Below are positions 1 to 8,399 of a stretch of DNA of 44,711 bases, piece by piece (positions within the stretch are counted from its first letter, which is position 1; every line of letters begins with the position of its first letter). Source of the DNA: Acidobacteriota bacterium (GTDB taxonomy: Bacteria > Acidobacteriota > Thermoanaerobaculia > Thermoanaerobaculales > Sulfomarinibacteraceae); contig JAHECW010000024.1 in assembly GCA_024641545.1 (NCBI GenBank), forward strand, positions 1 through 44,711, given 5' to 3'. The notes below the pieces were generated by a model, which had not been told where the DNA came from, did no database searches, and was given only the letters and a program-made list of their open reading frames with translations. Both the position numbers and the translations under genes were made by a program.

Positions 1-2
1 AG

Positions 3-1661
3 CTCGACATCGTCAAGACCAACGGCACCCAGATCTACGCCACGACCCAGAGCTCGCTGCGGGTGGTGCGCTCGTGGCCCGCCGAAACGACTTCCGAGAT
101 CGCATCGCTGCCGATCGGCCTCTGGTCGCAGGGCTTGTTTCTCTACCAGGACAGGGCGCTGACGGTGGCGCTCGACGAGCTCGCCGAGCCGCCCGATCCC
201 TTCCGCGGAGGGTGGTTCACCAAGCTTCAGGTGGTGGACGTCTCGGATCCGTACGCACCCTCCGTCGTGCGGACGCTCGAGGTGGAGGGCTGGCTGGTCG
301 ATGCGCGGCGGATCGAGGGCGATGTCTACCTGGTGGTGCAGAGCTGGGTCTCGGAGCCGGCGGAGGTCTGGACAGTGCTCGACGACCCCGACCTCGACCT
401 GCCGGAGCTGCCCGATGACCCGACGTGGGAGGACCGGCTGGCTGCCGCCGAGATCGCGCGCGGGATCCTGCGGCCCCCGCTGGCAGCGGTCATCGCCGAC
501 CTTCCCGATACCGCCCTGCTACCGCACGTTCGTGACCGGGTGGACGGCGCGCCGACGGGAGGCCTGGTGCCGCTGGTCGACTGCGACGACGTGCTGGTCG
601 ACCCGAACTCGCCGATGCTCGTATTCACCTCGGTCGTACACCTGGACCTGGGGGCGGACAGTCCTCCCGGCGGCCGGCTCTCGGCATCGAGTATCGCTGC
701 GTGGACCTCGACACTGTACGCCTCGGGCAGCACTTTGTACCTGGTTCAACCCGGCTGGACCAGGACCTGGCTCTGGAACGTCCAGCCCGAGCTGACCACC
801 GTCATCCACGCCTTCGACCTCGACCCGGGAGGAGAGCATCCGGTGAGCTACGCAGCCGTCGGGGAGGTCCCGGGCTTTACCTACGACCAGTTCGCCTTGA
901 GTGAGCACGAAGGCTACCTCAGGGTGGCGACCCAGGATGGCGGGTGGTGGCCGGGCAACGACGGTTCGAGGGTGACGGTTCTCGCACGCACCGGCGGCGA
1001 CCTCGCCGAAGTCGGTTCGCTGTCCGGAATCGCGCCGGGCGAGCAGCTCTACGCGGTCCGATTCGTCGGCGACGTCGGTTACGCGGTCACCTTCGAGCAG
1101 ATTGACCCGCTGTTCACCATCGACCTCTCGGTTCCGACCTCCCCGAGGATCGCGGGTGTTCTCGAGGTGACCGGGTTCTCGACCTACCTCCATCCCGTAG
1201 ACGGGGACCGGCTGCTCGCACTGGGTCTCGAGATCGACCCGGATGGGAACACGATCGAGGGGCTGGCAGTGTCGTGGTTCGACGTTTCCGACATTGCGGC
1301 CCCGAGCATACTCGACCGGCTGGTGTTCCGAGGCGACGACTGGAGCTGGTCGGAGGCGCTGCACGATCACCACGCGATCACCTATCACCGAGGCGTGCTC
1401 AGCTTTCCCCGCTACCGGTGGTCGGAACCGAATGACTATGGATCGTCGTTGGCCGTCGTCGATGCCGTTCCAGGACGGCCGCTGCTCCACCTCGGCGATG
1501 TTCGCCACGACGACCTCGGACCGCCCGGCGCCTGGAACCAGGTGCGCCGCAGCGTAGTGATCGAGGACTGGCTTTACTCGATCTCGGACGCAGGGATCAA
1601 GGTGACTCCGTTGCGCAACCCAGGCAACGTCGTGGCGACGGTCGAGTTCAGCCCGGAGTAG
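3..1661 (+). CDS. Secreted C-terminal beta-propeller protein, 5' end missing
   Basis: The reading frame is open from the first bases of the window, so the gene starts upstream; 552 codons are visible. The visible part matches, from memory, the family of secreted proteins with a C-terminal beta-propeller (Beta_propel, PF09826). Family-like stretches are an opening DIVKTNGTQIYATTQ strand, then LYAVRFVGDVGYAVTFEQ, DPLFTIDLSVPTSPRIAG, and FSTYLHPVDGDRLLALG followed by a SWFDVSD blade. The function of this family is not firmly known; the members are extracytoplasmic. The signal peptide cannot be judged because the N-terminus lies outside the window. Family assignment is fairly sure; a role is not proposed. 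Confidence 0.8.
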   Translation, partial: LDIVKTNGTQIYATTQSSLRVVRSWPAETTSEIASLPIGLWSQGLFLYQDRALTVALDELAEPPDPFRGGWFTKLQVVDVSDPYAPSVVRTLEVEGWLVDARRIEGDVYLVVQSWVSEPAEVWTVLDDPDLDLPELPDDPTWEDRLAAAEIARGILRPPLAAVIADLPDTALLPHVRDRVDGAPTGGLVPLVDCDDVLVDPNSPMLVFTSVVHLDLGADSPPGGRLSASSIAAWTSTLYASGSTLYLVQPGWTRTWLWNVQPELTTVIHAFDLDPGGEHPVSYAAVGEVPGFTYDQFALSEHEGYLRVATQDGGWWPGNDGSRVTVLARTGGDLAEVGSLSGIAPGEQLYAVRFVGDVGYAVTFEQIDPLFTIDLSVPTSPRIAGVLEVTGFSTYLHPVDGDRLLALGLEIDPDGNTIEGLAVSWFDVSDIAAPSILDRLVFRGDDWSWSEALHDHHAITYHRGVLSFPRYRWSEPNDYGSSLAVVDAVPGRPLLHLGDVRHDDLGPPGAWNQVRRSVVIEDWLYSISDAGIKVTPLRNPGNVVATVEFSPE

Positions 1662-1977
1662 CACGCAATCGGGAAGAGAGTGACCGGAGCGGCTTTTTCG
1701 TTTCCCGTTTATCGTGGAGGAATCGCGGCGGCATCGCTGAGCCGACAAGAAAGCCGCCCGGGCACGGCGCCCGGACGGCGAGGTTATTGGATTGCCGTGG
1801 CCGCTACGGCCTAATCGGCGCAGCAGGTCGTGCAGCAGGTCCGTGTCGAAACACCCCGGCCCCTCTGCCGGAAACCATTCCTCGTTCTCACATGCGGATA
1901 AGTGCGATTGGTGCCGTTTCTTCCGAGAACCTTCTCGCAAGATCGACGTACAGCATGAGATTCGAGGGAGGTGCTCA
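1662..1977. other. Intergenic region, no gene seen
   Basis: Apart from the hairpin at 1753-1779, nothing recognisable was found. An open frame runs through the last part into the following gene, but its upstream residues are Arg/Ser-rich and unlike the AhpD-type fold, so the region is treated as untranslated. Confidence 0.5.
1753..1779 (+). terminator. Hairpin after the beta-propeller gene
   Basis: Arms gccg...cggc and ccgggc...gcccgg enclose the loop acggc, with one c/a mismatch in the stem. There is no T-run after the stem (gaggttatt follows), so it could be a weak intrinsic terminator or only an mRNA 3' stabiliser. Confidence 0.4.
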
Positions 1978-2340
1978 GTGGAGAGGATCAACCAGCTCAT
2001 CCGTCAGCGAAAGTGGGCCAACGGTCGGCTCATCAAATACGACTCAAAGGTCTTCAAGATCATTCAGCAGCTCGAAGAAGCGACGTTTGCGGACGGCGCC
2101 CTTCCGAAGAAGACCAAGGAGCTGATCGCGGTCGGAATCAGCGTCATCACCAACTGCGAGTCGTGCATGCAGTGGCACATCGACCAGGCCGCGAAGTCCG
2201 GCGCCAGCGAACGGGAGATACTCGAGGCCGTCGAGGTCGCGTTCGAGATGGGCATCGGGCCCGCCACCGTCAACGGTCGATTCGCCCTCGAGGTGATGGA
2301 CGCGGTCTTCACGGGCGCTGTCCGGCCCGACGACGACTGA
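1978..2340 (+). CDS. AhpD-like / carboxymuconolactone decarboxylase family protein
   Basis: A 120-residue protein of the CMD/AhpD-like fold. The signature is C60-E-S-C63-x3-H67 (NCESCMQWH), the redox CxxC and histidine of AhpD-type peroxidase-reducing proteins. It is preceded by KKTKELIAVGISVITN and followed by REILEAVEVAFEMGIGPA, both typical of the family. The GTG at 1978 is chosen because gagggagg lies just upstream; the open frame continues further upstream, but those residues are unlike the family. No signal peptide is present, so it should be cytoplasmic. Members act as alkylhydroperoxidase partners or as decarboxylases; the CxxC favours a thiol-redox role. It lies 198 bp before a radical SAM gene, with a repeat element between them, so an operon is uncertain. 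Confidence 0.85.
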   Translation: MERINQLIRQRKWANGRLIKYDSKVFKIIQQLEEATFADGALPKKTKELIAVGISVITNCESCMQWHIDQAAKSGASEREILEAVEVAFEMGIGPATVNGRFALEVMDAVFTGAVRPDDD

Positions 2341-2348
2341 AGATGGAT

Positions 2349-2422
2349 GGGTGCCGCGTATCACTTGATGACTTCAGGTCGCGAGGATCCGTCGCAATGT
2401 CACAATGTGATACGCAGCACCC
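2349..2422. repeat. Intergenic inverted-repeat element
   Basis: The arms gggtgccgcgtatcac (2349-2364) and gtgatacgcagcaccc (2407-2422) are complementary with one mismatch over 16 bases, around a 42-base centre. The interior (tcacttgatgacttcaggtcg, then gtcacaatgtga) closely resembles the element at 36976-37042, so it belongs to a dispersed family and is not a plain terminator. Confidence 0.75.
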
Positions 2423-2538
2423 ACGAGGCGGCGGGCGGACTCGGTATGTTCCTCATGGGTCCGGCGGTGCCGCGGTTCGTGGCGGAGCGCCGTAAAAAGA
2501 AGTAGGGCAACCGCAGCCACCGTTAGAAGGAGGACACC

Positions 2539-3444
2539 ATGCCCCTGACCGGAGTCCACTTCCTGCTCAGCTACCAGTGCACGTACGAGTGCGACCACTG
2601 CTTCGTGTGGGGAAGCCCGCGCGCGGGCGGCACGATCAGCCTCGGGCTGATGACGGAGGTCCTCGACCAGGCCCTCGACCTCGCCTCCGTCACCGACGTC
2701 TACTTCGAGGGCGGCGAGCCGTTTCTGTTCTACCCGCTGATGATCGAAGGGATCCGCCTCGCCCGGGAGCGGGGCTTCTCCACCGGGGTGGTCACCAACT
2801 GCTACTGGGCGACCGCCGTGCCCGACGCCGAGCTCTGGCTCAAGCCGTTCGGCGGGCTCGGGGTGGCCGACCTCAGCGTCTCGAGCGACGCCTTCCATGC
2901 CGGCGACGACGAGGACCCGCGTCCGGGCTACGCGGTAGAGGCTGCGCGGTCGCTCGGACTCGACGAGGCGGTGATCACCATCGATCCGCCCGTCGTCTGC
3001 ACCACCCCCGACGAGAAGGGCCTGCCCATCGTCGGCGGTTCGGTGCGCTTTCGCGGCCGGGCTGCGGTCAACCTGACCGAGGGTCTGCCGCGCCGGCCGT
3101 GGACCGACTTCGACGAGTGCCCCGACGAGGATTTCCTCGATCCGGGACGGGTGCACGTGGACGGCTGGGGCAACGTCCATCTGTGCCAGGGCGTGCTGCT
3201 GGGCAACCTGGAGGCGACGCCGCTCCGCGAGCTGATGGAGTCATACGACCCGCGCAGGGATCCGATCATCGGGCCACTGCTGGTTGGCGGCCCGGCAGAG
3301 CTGGTTCGGGTCTACGATCTGCCGCATGAGGGCGGCTATGTCGATGCCTGCCACCTCTGCTACGAGGCTCGGTGCGCGCTTCGCGAGCGCTTTCCCGGGC
3401 ACCTCGGTCCGCCACAGGTGTACGGCGCCGAGGAAACGAGATAA
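2539..3444 (+). CDS. Stand-alone radical SAM protein
   Basis: A 301-residue protein with the radical SAM cluster motif C14-x3-C18-x2-C21 (CTYECDHC), which binds a 4Fe-4S cluster and S-adenosylmethionine, and the GGEP motif at residues 58-61. A cysteine-bearing C-terminal part (DECPDED, VHLCQG, DACHLCYEARC) could hold an auxiliary cluster, as in SPASM/twitch-type maturases, but I cannot match it to a named subfamily. The start is supported by agaaggagg seven bases before ATG. The substrate is unknown. No short peptide precursor is visible next to it. The nearest neighbours are the AhpD-like gene upstream and the divergently placed sugar locus downstream. Confidence 0.85.
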   Translation: MPLTGVHFLLSYQCTYECDHCFVWGSPRAGGTISLGLMTEVLDQALDLASVTDVYFEGGEPFLFYPLMIEGIRLARERGFSTGVVTNCYWATAVPDAELWLKPFGGLGVADLSVSSDAFHAGDDEDPRPGYAVEAARSLGLDEAVITIDPPVVCTTPDEKGLPIVGGSVRFRGRAAVNLTEGLPRRPWTDFDECPDEDFLDPGRVHVDGWGNVHLCQGVLLGNLEATPLRELMESYDPRRDPIIGPLLVGGPAELVRVYDLPHEGGYVDACHLCYEARCALRERFPGHLGPPQVYGAEETR

Positions 3445-3464
3445 TCAGGCGCCGGGGCCGACAT

Positions 3465-3484
3465 GCTCGGCATTCTTGCCGAGC
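3465..3484 (+). terminator. Hairpin after the radical SAM gene
   Basis: A perfect 8-bp stem gctcggca/tgccgagc with a four-base loop lies 20 bp after the stop codon. No T-run follows, so it is a weak candidate terminator. Confidence 0.45.
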
Positions 3485-3738
3485 CCATCCCTGCAAAAAC
3501 GAATCGCCCGAAGGCCGGCGTCGTGATGCACCGCCGCTGGGTCACGGGCGAGGTTTACCAGGCGTCTCTAAAAACGAGACACCCAAGCAGCTTGATCGAA
3601 GGAGTAACGAAAGCAAGTGTTTGGTCTTGGAGGATCCCTACGACTTCGCCCCCGAGATGCGTGAGTTCCATCCTGCACACCTGCTCTGTGACGCCCGTTC
3701 AGGAGTGCATGGGTTTCGGGTCCCGTCCTCAAGGTCTG
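3485..3738. other. Intergenic region with a second small hairpin
   Basis: A hairpin ggcgtctc/gagacacc with loop taaaaac lies at 3561-3583, between two convergently transcribed genes. I could not match the region to any riboswitch class, and no supported open frame is present. Confidence 0.35.
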
Positions 3739-4818
3739 TTACTTGAGGTCGGGATACAACTCCTGCATCACCAGTTTTGGTTTTCGGTCCACCGTAAAGA
3801 GGCCAAAGTGCTTTTCCGCACCGTCGGGATTGTTCGGGTCACCCTTCCAGTCTTCATCGAACGCCTCGAACCAGAACGTGGTGACATTCAGTTTTGCGGC
3901 CCATTCGGTGACTTCCTTGAAGTACCTGCGCTGATTCTCCTCGCTCGCTCGATCACCGAACTCGCTCGCAGTCGTGGCCCACCCGACCTCACCGATGATG
4001 AGCTCGGCGCCGGGCAGGGCCTTCCGAACCGTCTCGATGTTCCCGGCGGTGAACGCCAGGGCCTCATCCACGCCCCTCTCGGCCCAGATCGGATACGAGT
4101 GAACCGTGACGAAATCGAGTTCCCTGGCCAGGGGTTTCCCGTTCTCGGCCCACCACGCGAAGTTCTCGGCTACGGTGACGCGCTGCGAGATGGACCTCTT
4201 CACCTTCCTGACATAGGAGATGACTTTGTCAACGTCGACCTTGTGATCAGTCCAGGACACGAGCGCCTCATTTCCCACACTGACCGCGATCACGACGTCC
4301 CGGAACTCGTTGGCCAGCTCGATGGCTCTCGCGACCTCCTGCTTGTTCTCCTTCTTGTTGTTCTCCAAGGTTGCGTCCGGAATCGGCTCGTCGAGCCATG
4401 GGCATGCTCGGTGGTTGCTGATCTCGGCACTCAACCAGACACCGAGCATGACCCTCAGCGGGAGTTGGTTTTCCCGGATCAACTTCAACACGGTTCTCGC
4501 GTTTTCCCTGGAATCATACAGACGGATGAGACCGAAGTTCAGGTCGCGGGTCAGGATCTTCAGGTCGTCGAGAATCTCCTCATCGGAAGGGTTGGCCGCG
4601 CCATCACCACGGTCGGGGTGCTGGCCGGCACGATAACCCGAGTATGCGACCGCGTACCTGGGCCTGATCTGGGCGTCGACGCCTTTCTCTTGAACCGCGT
4701 CGGGGACGGGATCGGCGGGCTGATCGGCCGCCAATGGTCCCGGAAAGGTCACCAGCAGGGCCACGGCCGCCATCGCTGCCAGCGCGGGTGTGATCGTGCT
4801 CTTGAACGTGTGAATCAT
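3739..4818 (-). CDS. GH17 family beta-1,3-glucanase-like secreted enzyme
   Basis: A 359-residue glycoside hydrolase of family 17 (clan GH-A TIM barrel), a family of endo-beta-1,3-glucanases and glucosyltransferases. The acid/base is probably E184 in SVGNEALV and the nucleophile E277 in IIGEVGWAT; both motifs are characteristic. Strand motifs GLIRLYDS, VMLGVWL and VTVHSYPIW fit the barrel. The N-terminus, with TFKSTITPALAAMAAVALL, is a signal peptide ending near AAD. The ATG at 4818 is preferred over the one at 4824 because gaggag is then six bases upstream instead of directly adjacent. It is divergent from the TonB-dependent receptor and shares an upstream region carrying LacI-type operators, which fits a role in the same beta-1,3-glucan system. 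Confidence 0.9.
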   Translation of the reverse strand: MIHTFKSTITPALAAMAAVALLVTFPGPLAADQPADPVPDAVQEKGVDAQIRPRYAVAYSGYRAGQHPDRGDGAANPSDEEILDDLKILTRDLNFGLIRLYDSRENARTVLKLIRENQLPLRVMLGVWLSAEISNHRACPWLDEPIPDATLENNKKENKQEVARAIELANEFRDVVIAVSVGNEALVSWTDHKVDVDKVISYVRKVKRSISQRVTVAENFAWWAENGKPLARELDFVTVHSYPIWAERGVDEALAFTAGNIETVRKALPGAELIIGEVGWATTASEFGDRASEENQRRYFKEVTEWAAKLNVTTFWFEAFDEDWKGDPNNPDGAEKHFGLFTVDRKPKLVMQELYPDLK

Positions 4819-5030
4819 GGTCATCTCCTCTTCGATACGGTCATCCATGAAGGCGGCTCGCCGAGCATGACGGGCCCCGGGCTCAGGCGCCCCCTCTTCG
4901 TGAACGACGTTACGAGCAACTCCTTGAAATTCCCACCCGCTGCGCATCCCCGGCCGGAACCGTGAAACTGCTTCCTGCATGGCGTCGGGAAAAGGGCTGA
5001 GCCGGAGCATGAAAAGATGATGACAGAGGG

Positions 5031-5046
5031 TTGACAGCGTTGTCAA
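5031..5046. promoter_or_regulatory. LacI-type operator between GH17 and the receptor
   Basis: TTGACAGCGTTGTCAA is a near-perfect palindrome around a central CG, the usual architecture of LacI-family operators. It lies in the divergent region between the GH17 gene and the TonB receptor. A related site occurs before the locus's own lacI gene (26754-26769), which suggests control by that regulator. Confidence 0.65.
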
Positions 5047-5058
5047 TCTTCGCATATT
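5031..5058 (+). promoter_or_regulatory. Candidate sigma70-type promoter for the receptor
   Basis: A consensus -35 TTGACA (5031-5036), a 16-base spacer and CATATT (5053-5058) as -10 form a reasonable promoter toward the receptor. The operator fully covers the -35, so bound repressor would block it. On the opposite strand another TTGACA (5046-5041), with catcat 18 bases further on, could serve GH17. The resulting leader to the receptor start would be about 400 bases, which is long. Confidence 0.4.
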
Positions 5059-5321
5059 GTCGCTCGAGAGGCGCCATCTCACCTTTCGAGACGGGAGCAT
5101 CGCTTGCCGGAAGTCATCAGGCATCGGAACGAAACCGGGCGGCGCCGAGAGGCCTGCGTTTCGAACTCCCGCCAGATACATATCGTGAACATTTTCAAAA
5201 ACTTATCCACCTTTCCAGACGAGACGGCCATCGCCGGTATCACCCCCGGAACGGGCGCGACACCGCGACCGGGCCGCTCTCCTACAGCAGCCTCGAACGG
5301 CCGCGATCGTGCAGCCGATCG

Positions 5322-5337
5322 ATGACGGCGCTGACAA
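5322..5337. promoter_or_regulatory. Second LacI-type operator candidate before the receptor
   Basis: ATGACGGCGCTGACAA matches the symmetric form TTGACAGCGCTGTCAA at 13 of 16 positions and keeps the central CG. It is 136 bp before the receptor start and about 290 bp from the first site. It is weaker than the first and could be chance. Confidence 0.4.
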
Positions 5338-5472
5338 AGATGTCCGTGCGGCCAGCCCGCCAGTCGATGCCGGTTGAGGGCGCAGCCCGAAGCCGTACAC
5401 GCTGGTATAGATCAACCGACCCTTGCCAAGCTTCGGGTAGCAGGCTTGGCGTTCGAGACGGAGGGCGAATCG

Positions 5473-8259
5473 ATGAAGTTCCATAATTTGCCGTGCCTGG
5501 CGCTCAGCCTCACGGGGATGTTTCTATTGAGCCTCGCGCCGGCGATCGCGCAGAGCCAAGAGGAGAGTCCAGGAGCCTCGGAGCACGAAACCGAGGCCCC
5601 CCAGACCGAGCCGGGGGAATCCGGAGCCGAGGAGGCCGACGCCGGTGACGGCGACCAAGAAAGGGACCTCGCCAGGTTCACCGACGAAATGACGGTCACG
5701 GCAACCCGGGTCGAGACCGAGCTCATGAAGACCCCCCTCTCGGTCAGTGCCTTCGACCAGGACGCCCTCGACCAGCAGGGCGTGCACAACGTGGGCGACC
5801 TGGCACAGCTCGTGCCCAACATGGACATTGCCACCATCAACGGCCAGTCCACTCCCGTGATCTCGATGCGCGGGGTGCGCTCGACAAACGAGACCGAGCT
5901 CGGTGACCCGGCGGTGGGCGTCCATTTGGACGGTGTTTACTCCCCCCGGATGCAGGGCGTCCTTGCGATGATGTTCGACAACGAGCGGGTCGAGGTTCTG
6001 CGTGGCCCCCAGGGCACCCTTTTCGGCCGGAACTCCACCGTCGGCAGCATCAACATCATCTCCGCCAAACCGGATCTCAACGCCAACTTCGGTCGCGCGG
6101 AAACGTTCCTCGGCAACTACAACCATCGCGAGTTCCAGGGTATGTACAATCTGCGGTTTTCCGACAAGTTTGCGATGCGGCTCGCCGGTCGGATCTTCAA
6201 GCGGGACTCGTACGTGGACGGCTACTGGGATCCCAATCAGTACGACCAACGGCACATCGCGCGTCTCGTGCAGGACGCCGAGATCATCGCTCCCGGTTCC
6301 TTCAGTGACTGCACCGATCCCCGGTGCGTTGCGCGCACCCAGCACTCGAACTGGTGGGCGGGCAATCCAACGATCGACATGCCGATCCGAGAGCTCGTCA
6401 AAGCCGACAACGACGACTTCTACCACAACGTCGACGAATGGGCCTACCGTCTGAACGCCCGCTGGCGGCCGAAAGACAACCTCACCCTCGACCTGGGCTT
6501 CCAGCACTATCGCAACGACAGTGCCGGCGGGGTTGATCTCGTCAACTGCGAGAAGCTCCGTGGCCGACCGACCTATGACTCGCAGGGTAACGTGACGGGG
6601 ACCAATGACTGCTCCGACCTGTTCCCGACCGACAGCACTTACAACGTCGTGGCCAACGTGCCGGGCAAGCTCTACCTCGACATCAAGTACCTGCGCGCCA
6701 ACCTGAACTGGGACATCAACAGGGACCTTCGATTCGTCTACATGGGAGGCTACGAGGATCAGGATCGACAGTCGGCCCAGGACATGGAACAGAGCCTGAA
6801 CGCCTGGGACGGCGCCATGTTCTTCCTGCCGGGCACAGGATCCACATCCTGGTCGCACGAGATCCAGCTCCAATCCTACGGCAACAAGAAGTTCAACTGG
6901 ATCGCAGGCGCCAATTACTTCCACGAGAAGACCACCACGGTGGGTTACTACGACAACTCGATCAACGACAAGGCATTCTGGGACCAGCCCAATCGCTCGA
7001 CCGACGCGTGGGCGCTCTTCGCGCAGGGGACCTACTCATTCACCAGCCAGTGGAACCTGACGCTTGGTTACCGTCACAGCGACGAAACCAAGCAGGACGT
7101 TGGCGGACGAACCTATACCTGCAACAACGACAATGGCTGCGCAACCGGTTGGTGGCAGCGGGACGTGCTCAACAGCCTGCCTGCAGATCACTGGGAGGAC
7201 CGAAGCCTCTACCCTGATTACACCGAGAATGACAACAAGGGCTCCTGGCGACACGACGACTGGCGGTTGGGCCTCGACTTCGACTTGAACGCCAAGACGC
7301 TGCTCTACGCCTATCTGGCGTCGGGCTTCAAATCCGGCGGCATCGGCGACGTGTTTTATGAGATCAACCCGCGCACCGGCGAGGAAATCAACGTTCGCAC
7401 AGAGTTCGGTCCCGAGGAGGTCATCACCCTGGAGCTCGGTTTCAAGAGCCGGCTGGCCAACGACAAACTCAGCCTGCGGGGGGCGTACTTCTACTCGGAC
7501 TATAACGACATGCAGTATGCCTCGGTCGGCGCCATCGCAATGACCGAGCGCTGGGATGTCGTGCGCGATGATAACGGCCTGCCGGTCCTCGACGAAAACG
7601 GCAATCCGATCTTGGATTGGGTGCCCGCCCCGATCATCGCGTACTACACACAGAACGTCCCCGGCGCCCAAATCCAGGGGTTTGAGCTCGAGTACGACTG
7701 GACCCCTTGGCTCGGTGGCCACATCTTCGGCTACGCCAGCTGGCTGGACACCCAGATCAACGAGGACTGGAACACCAAGTGGAACTACGATCCCGTCTAC
7801 TACTTCGCAATCGACTACGAGAACGCGGTCGATCCCGAGAACCCGCTGCTCCAAGTCAACCTCAAGGGCAACGAGCTCGCCGTATCGCCGCCGTTCAAGT
7901 TCCACGTCACCGGCGAGCACGTCTTCGACTTCGGCAAAGCCGGCGCGCTGATGCCCTGGGTCACCTTCCACTGGGAGGACGCCAGCTACCTGACCATCTG
8001 GAACGTGGACAAGCACACCGACGACATGGATTTCGTCATTCTTGACGAGGACATCAAGTACACCGACGACCGGCGCGCAGCCTGGTCGATGTTGCACGCC
8101 GGCCTGCGCTACTTCTACGGCAGGTGGAACTTCGAGGCCTACGGTTACAACCTGACCAATGAGGTGATCCAGTGGTGGGGCGGCGCCGCCGAGGGCGTGG
8201 CCAAGGGCAGCTTCAGCAGCCCCACCACCTACGGCGTCCGGGTTGGATACAAGTTTTGA
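5473..8259 (+). CDS. TonB-dependent outer-membrane receptor
   Basis: A 928-residue TonB-dependent receptor. A signal peptide (LALSLTGMFLLSLAPAIAQS) is followed by an acidic low-complexity segment. A TonB-box-like TDEMTVTATR precedes the plug domain (VPNMDIATINGQ, ISMRGVRSTNETELGD, VGVHLDGVYSPR, NERVEVLRGPQGTLFGRNS, GSINIISAKP), and a long 22-strand-type barrel ends in the expected terminal phenylalanine (GVRVGYKF). ATG at 5473 is chosen for the cggagggcg just upstream and because the signal peptide starts there. It has no SusD partner, so it resembles the sugar receptors of Proteobacteria more than a Bacteroidetes SusC. It probably imports beta-1,3-gluco-oligosaccharides; substrate is inferred from the neighbours only. 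Confidence 0.93.
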   Translation: MKFHNLPCLALSLTGMFLLSLAPAIAQSQEESPGASEHETEAPQTEPGESGAEEADAGDGDQERDLARFTDEMTVTATRVETELMKTPLSVSAFDQDALDQQGVHNVGDLAQLVPNMDIATINGQSTPVISMRGVRSTNETELGDPAVGVHLDGVYSPRMQGVLAMMFDNERVEVLRGPQGTLFGRNSTVGSINIISAKPDLNANFGRAETFLGNYNHREFQGMYNLRFSDKFAMRLAGRIFKRDSYVDGYWDPNQYDQRHIARLVQDAEIIAPGSFSDCTDPRCVARTQHSNWWAGNPTIDMPIRELVKADNDDFYHNVDEWAYRLNARWRPKDNLTLDLGFQHYRNDSAGGVDLVNCEKLRGRPTYDSQGNVTGTNDCSDLFPTDSTYNVVANVPGKLYLDIKYLRANLNWDINRDLRFVYMGGYEDQDRQSAQDMEQSLNAWDGAMFFLPGTGSTSWSHEIQLQSYGNKKFNWIAGANYFHEKTTTVGYYDNSINDKAFWDQPNRSTDAWALFAQGTYSFTSQWNLTLGYRHSDETKQDVGGRTYTCNNDNGCATGWWQRDVLNSLPADHWEDRSLYPDYTENDNKGSWRHDDWRLGLDFDLNAKTLLYAYLASGFKSGGIGDVFYEINPRTGEEINVRTEFGPEEVITLELGFKSRLANDKLSLRGAYFYSDYNDMQYASVGAIAMTERWDVVRDDNGLPVLDENGNPILDWVPAPIIAYYTQNVPGAQIQGFELEYDWTPWLGGHIFGYASWLDTQINEDWNTKWNYDPVYYFAIDYENAVDPENPLLQVNLKGNELAVSPPFKFHVTGEHVFDFGKAGALMPWVTFHWEDASYLTIWNVDKHTDDMDFVILDEDIKYTDDRRAAWSMLHAGLRYFYGRWNFEAYGYNLTNEVIQWWGGAAEGVAKGSFSSPTTYGVRVGYKF

Positions 8260-8347
8260 GCTCTCGTGATCCCCTCGGGCGTGGCCGCGTACGCGTACTC
8301 AGCCACGCCGCCTCTACTCCGAGGCCGAGAGCCCGGGTAGAAAATGA

Positions 8348-8377
8348 GAGCCGGGGGAGTTTCACCTCCCCCGGCTC
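8348..8377. terminator. Strong bidirectional hairpin between convergent genes
   Basis: A perfect 12-bp stem (gagccgggggag with ctcccccggctc) and a six-base loop lie between the receptor's stop and the stop of the convergent gene. On the minus strand it is followed by tcattttc, so it looks best as a terminator for the minus-strand gene but may serve both. Confidence 0.75.
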
Positions 8378-8399
8378 CTCGACAGTCCTCTCTGAGCGG

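Noticed and set aside
3485-3738. Possible riboswitch (two hairpins near gene ends)
   Set aside because: No conserved aptamer motif could be matched, and the region lies between two gene 3' ends where no riboswitch is expected.
3463-4965. A 500-codon open frame on the plus strand
   Set aside because: It lies opposite the GH17 gene, has no family-like motif, and the minus-strand protein has clear catalytic motifs and a signal peptide.
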